Positions 16,613 to 25,238 of a DNA stretch of 64,000 nucleotides are shown piece after piece (the stretch's first letter is position 1; each line of letters opens with the position of its first letter). The position numbers and the translations under genes are program-made. The stretch is from Pseudomonas sp. BCA17 (lineage in GTDB: Bacteria; Pseudomonadota; Gammaproteobacteria; Pseudomonadales; Pseudomonadaceae). The stretch lies in the NCBI RefSeq assembly GCF_004519405.1, contig NZ_SGWI01000011.1, positions 1 to 64,000 on the forward strand. The letters are read 5' to 3'. The notes under the pieces were generated by a model that was given only the letters and a program-made list of their open reading frames with translations, was not told the origin of the DNA and searched no databases.

Positions 16613-17488
16613 TTGAAAGCCGCCATCCTCAAGAAGTACCGTCTGATCATCAAAACCATGGGTTATGTGGGCTGGTCGCTGTTATGGCTGCTGTTGTGGG
16701 ATATCGCCGTCACGGTGGACTTCATGCTGTTCCTCAATGCCAAGATCAACCTGCCGCTGATGCCCCTTACACTGCTGGGTTCGGCCCTGGTGGTATTGAT
16801 CAGTTTTCGTAACAGCAGCGCTTATAACCGTTGGTGGGAAGCGCGCACGTTGTGGGGGGCGATGGTCAACAACTCGCGCAGTTACGCACGCCAGGTGTTG
16901 ACCTTGCTCGATGATGCCCAAGGCGAAGTGAACCCGGTCAAATCGACCCTGTTGCGTCGCCATGTCGCCTACGTGAACTGCCTGGCGGCGCACCTCAGGG
17001 GCCGACCATGCCCCGATGAGGTGCGCGCGTTCATTCCTGCGGACGAGTTCGCACGCAACGGCGCCACCAATAACTTTGCCAATGACCTGCTCACCGGTTC
17101 GGCCACCTTGCTGGCCCGGGAATACCAGGCCGGGCGCCTGGACAGCATTCGCCTGGCGCGGCTGGAGTCGACCCTGGTGGATTTGTCCAACAGCCAGGGC
17201 GGCATGGAGCGGATTGCGAATACGCCGCTGCCCTACCCTTACGTGTACTTTCCCCGGTTGTTCATTACGCTGTTTTGCCTGATCGTGCCGGTGGGCCTGG
17301 TGGAGTCCCTGGGCTGGTTTACCCCGCTGGCTTCAACGGTGGTGGGCTTCATGCTGCTGGCGATCGAACGCATCGGCACCGACCTGCAAAGCCCGTTTCG
17401 CTCCAGCGAACACCAGATCCAGATGGAAACCATCTGCGAGAACATCGAGAAAAACCTGCAGTCCATGCAGCGTGATGCCCTGGCTTGA
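16613..17488 (+). CDS. Bestrophin-family ion channel (UPF0187)
   Basis: This 291-residue membrane protein is of the bestrophin family, pentameric anion or cation channels of the inner membrane. The family core F-R-N-S-S-A-Y-N-R-W-W-E-A-R-T-L-W-G is at residues 64-81, and the C-terminal D-L-Q-S-P-F segment is present. Four hydrophobic helices are seen. It starts at TTG with GAGGT 7 bases upstream; the next ATG would remove the first 15 residues, which belong to the family's amphipathic start. The bacterial physiological role is unknown. Confidence 0.9.
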   Translation: MKAAILKKYRLIIKTMGYVGWSLLWLLLWDIAVTVDFMLFLNAKINLPLMPLTLLGSALVVLISFRNSSAYNRWWEARTLWGAMVNNSRSYARQVLTLLDDAQGEVNPVKSTLLRRHVAYVNCLAAHLRGRPCPDEVRAFIPADEFARNGATNNFANDLLTGSATLLAREYQAGRLDSIRLARLESTLVDLSNSQGGMERIANTPLPYPYVYFPRLFITLFCLIVPVGLVESLGWFTPLASTVVGFMLLAIERIGTDLQSPFRSSEHQIQMETICENIEKNLQSMQRDALA

Positions 17489-17602
17489 TGCCGGGCATCA
17501 TTGCCGAACCGGTAACAGACTATTCTCGAGCACAATGTACTAACTGGTTACTTATATTGCTAAAATCGCGCCTCTGCCTCTCACCTTCGAGCCTTTATCG
17601 AT

Positions 17603-20011
17603 ATGAAACGAGCATCGCGCGCCGCTGGCGCTTCAAGATTTCTCCTGCTGGGCCTGGGCATCATCATCGGCCTGCTCGGCGTGGCGCTGGCCGTGGGCGG
17701 TGCCAAACTGGTCAGCCTTGGCGGCTCCTGGTACTTCCTGGTCGGCGGCACCGCGATGGCGGTTTCCGGGCTGTTGATCGCCCAGCGCAAACCCGCCGGC
17801 GCCTGGTTGTTCGCGACGTTCCTGACAGGTACCGCCGTGTGGGCCATAGCGGATGTAGGCCTGGTGTTCTGGCCGTTGTTCTCGCGGGTGTTCATGTTCG
17901 CGGTGATCGGCGTGGCGGTGGCGCTGGTGTATCCGCTGCTGGTCAACCGGCCTGCACGCGGCGCCTATGGCGTTGCCGCCGTGCTGGCAGCAGGCGTGGC
18001 GGTCGCGGCAGGCAATATGTTTGTCGCCCACCCCAGCGTGGCGCCGACCGGTAAAGGCCCCGGCATCACGCCGGTGGCCGCAGCCGACGCACAAAAAGAC
18101 TGGGCGCACTACGGCAATACCGAAGGCGGCAGCCGCTTTGCCGCGCTGGACCAGATCAACCGCGACACCGTCAATAAGCTCAAGGTGGCCTGGACCTACC
18201 ACACTGGCGACGTGGCCATCAGCGACGGCAACGGCGCCGAAGACCAACTGACGCCACTGCAGGTCGGCAATAAGGTGTTCATCTGCACCCCGCACAACAA
18301 CCTGATCGCACTGGATGCCGACACCGGCAAAGAGCTGTGGAAGAACGAGGTCAACGCCAAGTCGGCGGTCTGGCAGCGCTGCCGTGGCATGGCCTATTTC
18401 GACGCCACCGCGCCGATTGCCCAACCGACTCAGCCCAACAGCTCGCCGATCCTCGCCGCCAGCGTACCGGCCGGTGCGCAATGCCAGCGTCGCCTGCTGA
18501 CCAACACCATTGATGCGCGCCTGATCGCGGTGGATGCCGACACCGGTAAATTCTGCGAAGACTTCGGCACCCACGGCCAGGTGGATCTGAAAGCCGGCCT
18601 GGGTGATGTACCGGACAGCTACTACCAATTGTCCTCGGCGCCATTGATGGCCGGCACCACCGTGGTGGTCGGCGGGCGCGTGGCGGACAACGTGCAGACC
18701 GACATGCCTGGCGGCGTGATCCGTGGTTTCGATGTGATCAGCGGGCAAATGCGCTGGGCCTTCGACCCGGGCAACCCCGAGGACAAACAAGCCCCCGCAG
18801 CCGGCAGCACCTACGTGCGCAGCACGCCGAACAGCTGGGCACCGATGTCCTACGATCCGTTGATGAACACCGTCTTCCTGCCGATGGGCAGCTCCTCCAC
18901 CGATATCTACGGCGTGGAGCGCACCCAGCTCAACCACAAATACGGCGCCTCGGTGTTGGCCCTGGATGCGTCCACCGGTGCGGAAAAATGGGTGTACCAG
19001 ACCGTCCACAATGACCTGTGGGACTTCGACCTGCCGATGCAGCCGAGCCTGATCGACTTCACCCCGCCGGGTGGCGACAAGGCCGTACCCGCCGTTGTGA
19101 TCGGCACCAAGGCCGGGCAGATCTATGTGCTCGACCGCGCCACCGGCAAGCCACTGACCGACGTCAAGGAAGTGCCCGTCAAAGCGGCGAACATCCCTAA
19201 CGAGCCGTACTCCCTGACCCAGCCAAAATCGGTGGGCATGCCACAGATCGGCGCGCAAACCCTGACCGAGTCGGACATGTGGGGCGCCACGCCGTACGAC
19301 CAGTTGCTGTGCCGCATCGACTTCAAGGGCATGCGCTACGACGGCCTGTACACCGCACCGGGCACCGATAAATCGCTGAGTTTTCCAGGCTCCCTGGGCG
19401 GCATGAATTGGGGCAGCATTTCCACCGACCCGGTGCACGGCTTCATCTTCGTCAACGACATGCGCCTGGGCCTGTGGATCCAGATGATCCCGTCGCAGAA
19501 CAAGGCTCAAGCCTCGTCCGGCGGTGAAGCACTCAACACCGGCATGGGCGCCGTACCGCTCAAGGGCACGCCGTATGCGGTGAACAAAAACCGCTTCCTG
19601 TCGGTGGCCGGCATTCCGTGCCAGGCGCCGCCGTTCGGCACCCTGACCGCCATCGACATGAAGACCCAGCAGGTTGCGTGGCAAGTCCCCGTCGGCACCG
19701 TGGAAGACACCGGCCCACTGGGTATCCGCATGCACCTGCCGATCAAGATCGGCCTGCCGACCCTCGGCGGTACGCTGTCGACCCAGGGCGGCCTGATCTT
19801 TATCGCCGGGACCCAGGACTTTTACCTGCGCGCCTTCAACAGCGGCAACGGTGAGGAAATCTGGAAAGCCCGCCTGCCCGTCGGCAGCCAGGGCGGCCCG
19901 ATGACCTACGTATCGCCGAAAACCGGCAAGCAGTACGTGGTCATCACCGCGGGTGGCGCACGCCAGTCCACCGACCGTGGCGACTACGTGATCGCCTACG
20001 CCCTGCCCTGA
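17603..20011 (+). CDS. gcd: Membrane-bound PQQ-dependent glucose dehydrogenase
   Basis: This 802-residue quinoprotein oxidises glucose to gluconate on the periplasmic side and passes electrons to ubiquinone. The first ~150 residues hold five hydrophobic helices. The eight-bladed PQQ propeller follows, starting W-A-H-Y-G-N-T-E-G-G-S-R-F-A, with tryptophan-docking repeats such as N-H-K-Y-G-A-S-V-L-A-L-D-A-S-T-G-A-E-K-W. Length is that of the family. AT-rich TATATT and TAAAAT stretches about 40-50 bases upstream may include its -10 element. oprB follows 56 bases later. Gluconate production also solubilises phosphate in soil pseudomonads. Confidence 0.97.
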   Translation: MKRASRAAGASRFLLLGLGIIIGLLGVALAVGGAKLVSLGGSWYFLVGGTAMAVSGLLIAQRKPAGAWLFATFLTGTAVWAIADVGLVFWPLFSRVFMFAVIGVAVALVYPLLVNRPARGAYGVAAVLAAGVAVAAGNMFVAHPSVAPTGKGPGITPVAAADAQKDWAHYGNTEGGSRFAALDQINRDTVNKLKVAWTYHTGDVAISDGNGAEDQLTPLQVGNKVFICTPHNNLIALDADTGKELWKNEVNAKSAVWQRCRGMAYFDATAPIAQPTQPNSSPILAASVPAGAQCQRRLLTNTIDARLIAVDADTGKFCEDFGTHGQVDLKAGLGDVPDSYYQLSSAPLMAGTTVVVGGRVADNVQTDMPGGVIRGFDVISGQMRWAFDPGNPEDKQAPAAGSTYVRSTPNSWAPMSYDPLMNTVFLPMGSSSTDIYGVERTQLNHKYGASVLALDASTGAEKWVYQTVHNDLWDFDLPMQPSLIDFTPPGGDKAVPAVVIGTKAGQIYVLDRATGKPLTDVKEVPVKAANIPNEPYSLTQPKSVGMPQIGAQTLTESDMWGATPYDQLLCRIDFKGMRYDGLYTAPGTDKSLSFPGSLGGMNWGSISTDPVHGFIFVNDMRLGLWIQMIPSQNKAQASSGGEALNTGMGAVPLKGTPYAVNKNRFLSVAGIPCQAPPFGTLTAIDMKTQQVAWQVPVGTVEDTGPLGIRMHLPIKIGLPTLGGTLSTQGGLIFIAGTQDFYLRAFNSGNGEEIWKARLPVGSQGGPMTYVSPKTGKQYVVITAGGARQSTDRGDYVIAYALP

Positions 20012-20067
20012 CCTCCCCTTGTTTGCGCGGTGCTCCTGCACCGCGCCTTCTGTCTGGAAGAACCTGC

Positions 20068-21333
20068 ATGATCCCCGTTTCTCCTATTTCCATTGGGCGC
20101 CTGTTGCTGGGCCTGGCCTTTGGCGCCGCCCTGCCCGCTCAAGCCGATGACACCCGCCTGACCGGCGACTGGGGCGGCCTGCGCCGTGAATTCGACGAAC
20201 AAGGCATCCGCTTCACCGGCGACTACAGCGGCGAGACCGCCTACAACGCCGACGGTGGCCTGCACCGCTCGGCGCGCTACTCGCAGAACATCAAGCTCGG
20301 CGTGCAGTTCGACCTGGGCAAGCTCTACGGTTTCAACCATGGCGACCGCATCCAGGTCACCGTCAATGACCGTCGCGGCAACAGCGCCTCCGAGGATCTG
20401 GTGGGCAACCGCCTGCCGATCCAGGAAAACTACGGCGGTCTCTACACCCGCCTCACCGAACTGAGCTACGAGCGCACGCTGTTCACCCCCGCGCTTAACG
20501 TCAAGCTGGGCTACATGGCCATGGGCAATGACCTCGGCGGCCTCGACAGCGGCATTCTGTGCAACTTCATGAACGCCGGTTTCTGCGGGCACCCGCTGAA
20601 CATGTCCGGCGGCAGCGGTTGGACCAACTACCCGAATGCGCGCCTGGGCGCCCGAGTGAAATACGATTTTTCACCGGCGTGGCAACTGCGCGTCGCGGCG
20701 TTCAATGTCGACCCCGAGAGCAACGGTAATTCCAGCCGCGCCTGGCGCCTGGACCCGAAACACACCACCGGCACCGTGGTGCCGGTGGAGCTGGTCTACA
20801 AACACGCAGGCCCGCTGCCAGGTGAATACAAGCTGGGTTATTACTACGACAGCTCCACTGTCAAACGCATCGGCAGCAACAAGGACGTCAACGGACGCGG
20901 CGGCCATTACCTGCTGATCGATCAAGCGGTGTGGGCCTCCGACTCCTCCGCCGGCCGCACGCTGCATGCCTTCGGCCAGTACTCCGCGGCCAGCGCGGCG
21001 GCGTCGCCGTTCAGCAAGTGGTATGGCGCGGGTGTGGTGCTGTACAAACCGTTCGAAGGCCGGCCGCGAGACACGCTGGCCCTGGGGTATGGACGGGCCG
21101 TGCCGAACCCGCGCAGCCGTGATGTACAGGAACTGGCGGCGTTCAACGCGGGAACCGAGTACCCCAATCTGAACAATGCAGAGCAGTTGATCGAACTCAG
21201 CTATGGCTACCAGGCCACGCCCTGGCTGGCCCTGCGCCCGGATGTGCAATACATCATCGAGCCGGGAGCCTTTTCGGGTGAGCAAATCGACAACGCGCTG
21301 GTGCTGGGATTGCAGGTCAAAGCCGTGTTCTAG
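20068..21333 (+). CDS. oprB: OprB-family carbohydrate porin
   Basis: This 421-residue outer-membrane protein has a signal peptide (hydrophobic stretch ending A-L-P-A-Q-A, cleaved before D-D-T-R-L). The OprB start T-G-D-W-G-G-L-R follows. The beta-barrel character and terminal phenylalanine fit a 16-stranded porin. The start at 20068 is preferred over the frame opening at 20023 because of the signal peptide and a GGAAG upstream. It follows gcd and probably feeds it sugars; the same arrangement occurs in P. putida. Its stop overlaps the convergent xylR stop by a few bases. Confidence 0.94.
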   Translation: MIPVSPISIGRLLLGLAFGAALPAQADDTRLTGDWGGLRREFDEQGIRFTGDYSGETAYNADGGLHRSARYSQNIKLGVQFDLGKLYGFNHGDRIQVTVNDRRGNSASEDLVGNRLPIQENYGGLYTRLTELSYERTLFTPALNVKLGYMAMGNDLGGLDSGILCNFMNAGFCGHPLNMSGGSGWTNYPNARLGARVKYDFSPAWQLRVAAFNVDPESNGNSSRAWRLDPKHTTGTVVPVELVYKHAGPLPGEYKLGYYYDSSTVKRIGSNKDVNGRGGHYLLIDQAVWASDSSAGRTLHAFGQYSAASAAASPFSKWYGAGVVLYKPFEGRPRDTLALGYGRAVPNPRSRDVQELAAFNAGTEYPNLNNAEQLIELSYGYQATPWLALRPDVQYIIEPGAFSGEQIDNALVLGLQVKAVF

Positions 21334-22505
21334 GCCGCGCCTTGCTGATATTCCCGTGGCGTGCAGCCGAACTCCCGGCGAAACACCGTGTGCAGGTACT
21401 GCGCCGATTTGAAGCCGCAGCGCGCGGCAATCTCGGCAATCGCCACGGTGTGGTTCTGCAGGCCCTTGGCGGCAGCCGCCAGTTTGAAACGCAGGATCTC
21501 GTCGTGCACGCTGCAGCCGCGCTCCTTGCGAAAGTGCGATTCCAGGGATGAGCGCGATACCCCCACGTACGCCGCCACCTGGGCGGTCTTGATGCCCTGG
21601 CACGCGTATTGGCGGATAAACAGCAGGGCCTGCATCACGTAGGGGTTGCCCAAGGGTTGGTGCAGGCTGGAGGCTTGCACGTTGATCGCCTCCGGTGGCA
21701 CCAGAATCTGCGTACCGGCGCAGGGTTTGCCGTGCAGCATCTGGTGCAACAGGGCGGCGGCGGTGCGGCCCATGGTTTCGGTGCCCTGGATCACCGAACT
21801 CAGCGGCACCCGCGTAAGGGTGCGGGTCAGTGGGTCGTTGTCGATACCGATCAACGCCACTTCTTCCGGCACGGCGATCCCCGCCGTCAGGCAGGCTTGC
21901 AGCAGTTGCCGGGCGCGGGCATCGGTGACGGCGATGATGCCGATGGGTTTGGGCAGGCTTTCCAGCCAGGAGATCTGTTGCTCCACCGCGCTGTCCCACA
22001 GCGGCGCACTGGTGCCCAGGCCGCGATAGATCTCCACCGGTAAACCATCACGCGTCAACAGCGCGCGAAAGGCCTTTTCGCGCTCCTGCGCCCAGCGGTT
22101 GGCCTGGGCTTGGGGCAGGCTGAAACAGGCAAACCGGGTCAACCCCGCCTCAATCAAATGCTCATACGCCAGCTTCATCAAACCGTGATTGTCGGTGGCT
22201 ACATAGGGAATGCCTTTGGGATAGGCGTGTGCATCCTCGTAGGAGCCCCCCACCGCCACCACCGGCAACCGGCTCCCGGCCAGCGCTTCGCCGATCAGCG
22301 GGTCGTCGAAGTCAGCAATGATGCCGTCGCCCTGCCAACGCTCGATGCCCCTGAGGCGGCACAGGAAGTCTTCCTCCAGAAACAGGTCCCAGGACGCACG
22401 GGTACTGCTCAGGTAATTGCCAATGCCGGCGATGATGCCGCGGTCGTAGATTTTGCTGCCGTTGAACAGCAAGGCGATACGGTGAACGGGCGGTAGGGTT
22501 TTCAT
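21330..22505 (-). CDS. xylR: Xylose operon activator XylR (AraC family)
   Basis: This 391-residue regulator has a LacI-like periplasmic-binding sensor in residues 10-270 (R-I-A-L-L-F-N-G-S-K-I-Y-D-R-G at the start). A C-terminal AraC domain has two helix-turn-helix motifs (I-K-T-A-Q-V-A-A-Y-V-G-V-S-R-S-S-L and I-A-E-I-A-A-R-C-G-F-K-S-A-Q-Y). This architecture is that of E. coli XylR, which binds xylose and activates xylA and xylF promoters. AGGAC lies 7 bases before the ATG at 22505. It is divergent from xylA. Confidence 0.93.
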   Translation of the reverse strand: MKTLPPVHRIALLFNGSKIYDRGIIAGIGNYLSSTRASWDLFLEEDFLCRLRGIERWQGDGIIADFDDPLIGEALAGSRLPVVAVGGSYEDAHAYPKGIPYVATDNHGLMKLAYEHLIEAGLTRFACFSLPQAQANRWAQEREKAFRALLTRDGLPVEIYRGLGTSAPLWDSAVEQQISWLESLPKPIGIIAVTDARARQLLQACLTAGIAVPEEVALIGIDNDPLTRTLTRVPLSSVIQGTETMGRTAAALLHQMLHGKPCAGTQILVPPEAINVQASSLHQPLGNPYVMQALLFIRQYACQGIKTAQVAAYVGVSRSSLESHFRKERGCSVHDEILRFKLAAAAKGLQNHTVAIAEIAARCGFKSAQYLHTVFRREFGCTPREYQQGAA

Positions 22506-22549
22506 TGTTGTTGTCCTGAGGCCAGTCGTCACAGACTAAACCTCACCAC

Positions 22550-22580
22550 TCAAAATCGCACCCTCCCTTGGTGATTTTCA
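22550..22580. promoter_or_regulatory. Candidate XylR site in the xylR-xylA promoter region
   Basis: TCAAAATCGCACC (22550) and GGTGATTTTCA (22570) form an imperfect inverted repeat around seven bases. A -10-like TAGTAT follows near 22604, ahead of xylA. The spacing suits an activator site just upstream of the core promoter. Inference only. Confidence 0.3.
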
Positions 22581-22644
22581 TAATCGGCGGGCCCGACGCC
22601 GTTGCTAGTATCCAGACACCGCCAAGAACAATAAGGAAAACGCC

Positions 22645-23961
22645 ATGCAGTATTTCCCCGGTGTCGAGAAGGTTCGCTTCGAAGGCCCTGACAGTGAGGC
22701 GCCCCTCGCCTTCCGCCATTACGACGCCGACAAGCTGATCCTCGGTAAACCCATGCGTGAGCACCTGCGCATGGCCGCCTGTTATTGGCACACCTTTGTG
22801 TGGCCCGGTGCAGACATGTTTGGCATGGGCACCTTCAAGCGGCCGTGGCAGCGCAGCGGCGAGCCGATGGACCTGGCGATTGGCAAGGCGCAGGCCGCTT
22901 TCGAGTTTTTCTCCAAGCTGGGCATCGACTACTACAGCTTTCACGACACGGACGTCGCCCCCGAAGGCAGTTCACTCAAGGAGTATCGCTACAACTTTGC
23001 GCAGATGGTCGATCACCTGGAGCGCCATCAGGAAGCAACCGGTATCCAGCTGCTGTGGGGCACCGCCAACTGCTTCAGCAACCCGCGCTTTGCCGCCGGC
23101 GCCGCCAGCAACCCCGACCCGGAGGTGTTTGCCTACGCAGCCGCCCAGGTGTTCAGCGCAATGAATGCCACGCTGCGGCTCAAGGGTTCCAATTACGTGC
23201 TGTGGGGCGGCCGTGAAGGCTATGAAACCCTGCTCAATACCGACCTCAAGCGCGAGCGTGAACAGCTCGGCCGGTTCATGCGCATGGTGGTTGAGCACAA
23301 ACACAAGATCGGCTTCAAGGGCGACCTGCTGATCGAGCCCAAGCCCCAGGAGCCGACCAAGCACCAATACGATTACGACAGCGCCACGGTGTTCGGCTTC
23401 CTGCATGAGTACGGCCTGGAACAGGAGATCAAGGTGAACATCGAGGCCAACCATGCGACATTGGCCGGGCACAGCTTTCACCATGAAATTGCCACCGCCG
23501 TGTCCCTCGGCATTTTCGGCAGCATCGACGCCAACCGCGGCGACCCGCAGAACGGCTGGGACACCGACCAGTTCCCCAACAGCGTCGAGGAGATGACCCT
23601 GGCCACCTATGAAATTCTCAAGGCCGGCGGTTTCAAGAACGGCGGCTATAACTTCGACTCCAAGGTCCGTCGTCAGAGCCTGGACGAAGTGGACCTGTTC
23701 CATGGGCACGTGGAGGCCATGGATGTACTGGCCCTGGCCTTGGAACGCGCAGCCGCCATGGTGCAGAACGACCGCTTGCAGCAATTCAAGGACCAGCGTT
23801 ATGCCGGTTGGCGGCAGCCGCTGGGCCAGGCCGTACTGGCCGGCGAGTTCAGCCTGGAATCGCTGGCCGAGCATGCGTTCGCCAATGAGCTGAACCCGCA
23901 GGCCGTGAGCGGGCGGCAAGAAATGCTGGAGGGCGTGGTCAACCGCTTCATCTATCGCTGA
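22645..23961 (+). CDS. xylA: Xylose isomerase
   Basis: This 438-residue class II xylose isomerase converts D-xylose to D-xylulose using two divalent metal ions. Conserved segments include F-H-D-T-D-V-A-P-E-G (catalytic His and Asp), V-L-W-G-G-R-E-G-Y-E-T, L-L-I-E-P-K-P-Q-E-P-T-K-H-Q-Y-D (metal Glu) and S-I-D-A-N-R-G-D (metal residues). Length equals that of the E. coli enzyme. AAGGAAAACGCC precedes the ATG. It lies divergent from xylR and upstream of xylFGH. No xylulokinase gene (xylB) is in the cluster. Confidence 0.97.
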   Translation: MQYFPGVEKVRFEGPDSEAPLAFRHYDADKLILGKPMREHLRMAACYWHTFVWPGADMFGMGTFKRPWQRSGEPMDLAIGKAQAAFEFFSKLGIDYYSFHDTDVAPEGSSLKEYRYNFAQMVDHLERHQEATGIQLLWGTANCFSNPRFAAGAASNPDPEVFAYAAAQVFSAMNATLRLKGSNYVLWGGREGYETLLNTDLKREREQLGRFMRMVVEHKHKIGFKGDLLIEPKPQEPTKHQYDYDSATVFGFLHEYGLEQEIKVNIEANHATLAGHSFHHEIATAVSLGIFGSIDANRGDPQNGWDTDQFPNSVEEMTLATYEILKAGGFKNGGYNFDSKVRRQSLDEVDLFHGHVEAMDVLALALERAAAMVQNDRLQQFKDQRYAGWRQPLGQAVLAGEFSLESLAEHAFANELNPQAVSGRQEMLEGVVNRFIYR

Positions 23962-23966
23962 CCCCT

Positions 23967-24058
23967 GTGGCGAGCGAGCTTGCTCGCGCTGGAGTGCGCA
24001 GCGCTCCCTGTTTTGTGGGGCCGCTGCGCAGCCCAACGCGAGCAAGCTCGCTCGCCAC
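23967..24058. repeat. REPIN between xylA and xylF
   Basis: Two inverted REP sequences of a different subtype (GTGGCGAGCGAGCTTGCTCG) face each other across 45 bases and begin 5 bases after the xylA stop. There are no outer arms of the MITE type. On RNA it forms a strong hairpin that could separate expression of xylA from the transport genes. Confidence 0.8.
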
Positions 24059-24110
24059 GCGTACGATGTTTGTCTAGAGTCTTCCAACAACAATAAAAGG
24101 ACGCGCTACC

Positions 24111-25109
24111 ATGAAGTCATTCAAACGTACCCTGCTCGCCACCGCCCTGGCCCTGCTCGCCCTGCCGGTGATGGCCGACTCCGCGCACCCGAAAATCGGT
24201 TTTTCCATCGACGACCTGCGCCTGGAACGCTGGTCCCGCGACCGCGACTACTTCGTTGCGGCAGCGGAAAAACTCGACGCCAAAGTCTTCGTGCAATCGG
24301 CCGACGCCAACGAGCAGAAGCAGATTTCCCAGATTGAAAACCTGATCTCCCGTGGCGTCGATGTGATCGTCATCGTGCCGTTCAACGCCACCGTGCTCAC
24401 CAACGCCGTCGCCGAAGCCAAGAAGGCCGGGATCAAGGTCGTGTCCTATGACCGCCTGATCCTCAATGCCGATATCGACGCGTACATCTCCTTCGATAAC
24501 GAAAAAGTCGGCGAGATGCAGGCCGGCGGCGTGCTGCAAGCGGCGCCCAAGGGCAATTACTTCCTGCTCGGCGGCGCGCCCACCGACAACAACGCCAAAG
24601 TGCTGCGCGAAGGTCAGATGAAGGTGCTGCAACCGGCCATCGACAAAGGCGATATCAAGATCGTCGGCCAGCAGTGGGTCAAGGAATGGAACCCCACCGA
24701 AGCCCTGAGCATCGTGGAAAACGCCCTGACCCGTAACGACAATAAGATCGACGCCATCGTTGCCTCCAACGACGCCACCGCCGGTGGTGCGATCCAGGCC
24801 CTGGCCGCGCAGAAGCTGGCCGGCAAGGTGCCGATCTCCGGCCAGGACGCCGACCTGGCCGCCGTCAAGCGCGTGCTCGACGGCACCCAGACCATGACCG
24901 TGTACAAGCCGCTCAAGCTGATCGCCACCGAAGCGGCCAAACTCTCGGTACAGCTGGCGCGCAATGAAAAACCGACCTACAGCTCGCAATACGATAACGG
25001 CAGCAAAAAGGTCGACACTATCCTGCTCACGCCCACCCCCTTGACCAAGGCCAATATCGACGTGCTGGAAAAAGACGGGTTCTATACCAAGGCACAGATC
25101 GGCCTGTAG
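24111..25109 (+). CDS. xylF: D-xylose ABC transporter substrate-binding protein
   Basis: This 332-residue periplasmic sugar-binding protein (type I fold) has a clear signal peptide, cleaved after A-L-P-V-M-A. The mature part opens H-P-K-I-G-F-S-I-D-D-L-R-L-E-R-W, as in E. coli XylF. R-G-V-D-V-I-V-I-V-P-F-N and V-A-S-N-D-A-T-A-G-G-A-I-Q are typical ligand-site segments. It delivers xylose to XylGH. AAAAGGACG lies upstream of the ATG. The TAG stop is part of an adjoining REP sequence. Confidence 0.96.
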   Translation: MKSFKRTLLATALALLALPVMADSAHPKIGFSIDDLRLERWSRDRDYFVAAAEKLDAKVFVQSADANEQKQISQIENLISRGVDVIVIVPFNATVLTNAVAEAKKAGIKVVSYDRLILNADIDAYISFDNEKVGEMQAGGVLQAAPKGNYFLLGGAPTDNNAKVLREGQMKVLQPAIDKGDIKIVGQQWVKEWNPTEALSIVENALTRNDNKIDAIVASNDATAGGAIQALAAQKLAGKVPISGQDADLAAVKRVLDGTQTMTVYKPLKLIATEAAKLSVQLARNEKPTYSSQYDNGSKKVDTILLTPTPLTKANIDVLEKDGFYTKAQIGL

Positions 25110-25204
25110 GCGCCGGCTTGCCGGCGAAGATCGTCAACGAAAACGCGGGAAACCTGGATAAACGCGGTGACTTGACGTTTTTCGCGAGCACGCTCGCTCC
25201 TCCA
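25105..25204. repeat. REPIN abutting the xylF stop codon
   Basis: TGTAGGCGCCGGCTTGCCGG at 25105 faces a second, diverged REP ending near 25204 (TTTTTCGCGAGCACGCTCGC). The TAG of the first REP is the xylF stop. The structure may stabilise the xylF message relative to xylGH, as REP elements do between binding-protein and permease genes in enterobacteria. Confidence 0.65.
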
Positions 25205-25238
25205 GTAACGTCGTCAGTCCTTTGTGTGAGCCATGGTC

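Noticed and set aside
17633..20041. An 802-codon open frame antisense to gcd
   Set aside because: It mirrors the third-position GC bias of gcd, has a low-complexity H/R/G/V-rich translation and no ribosome site.
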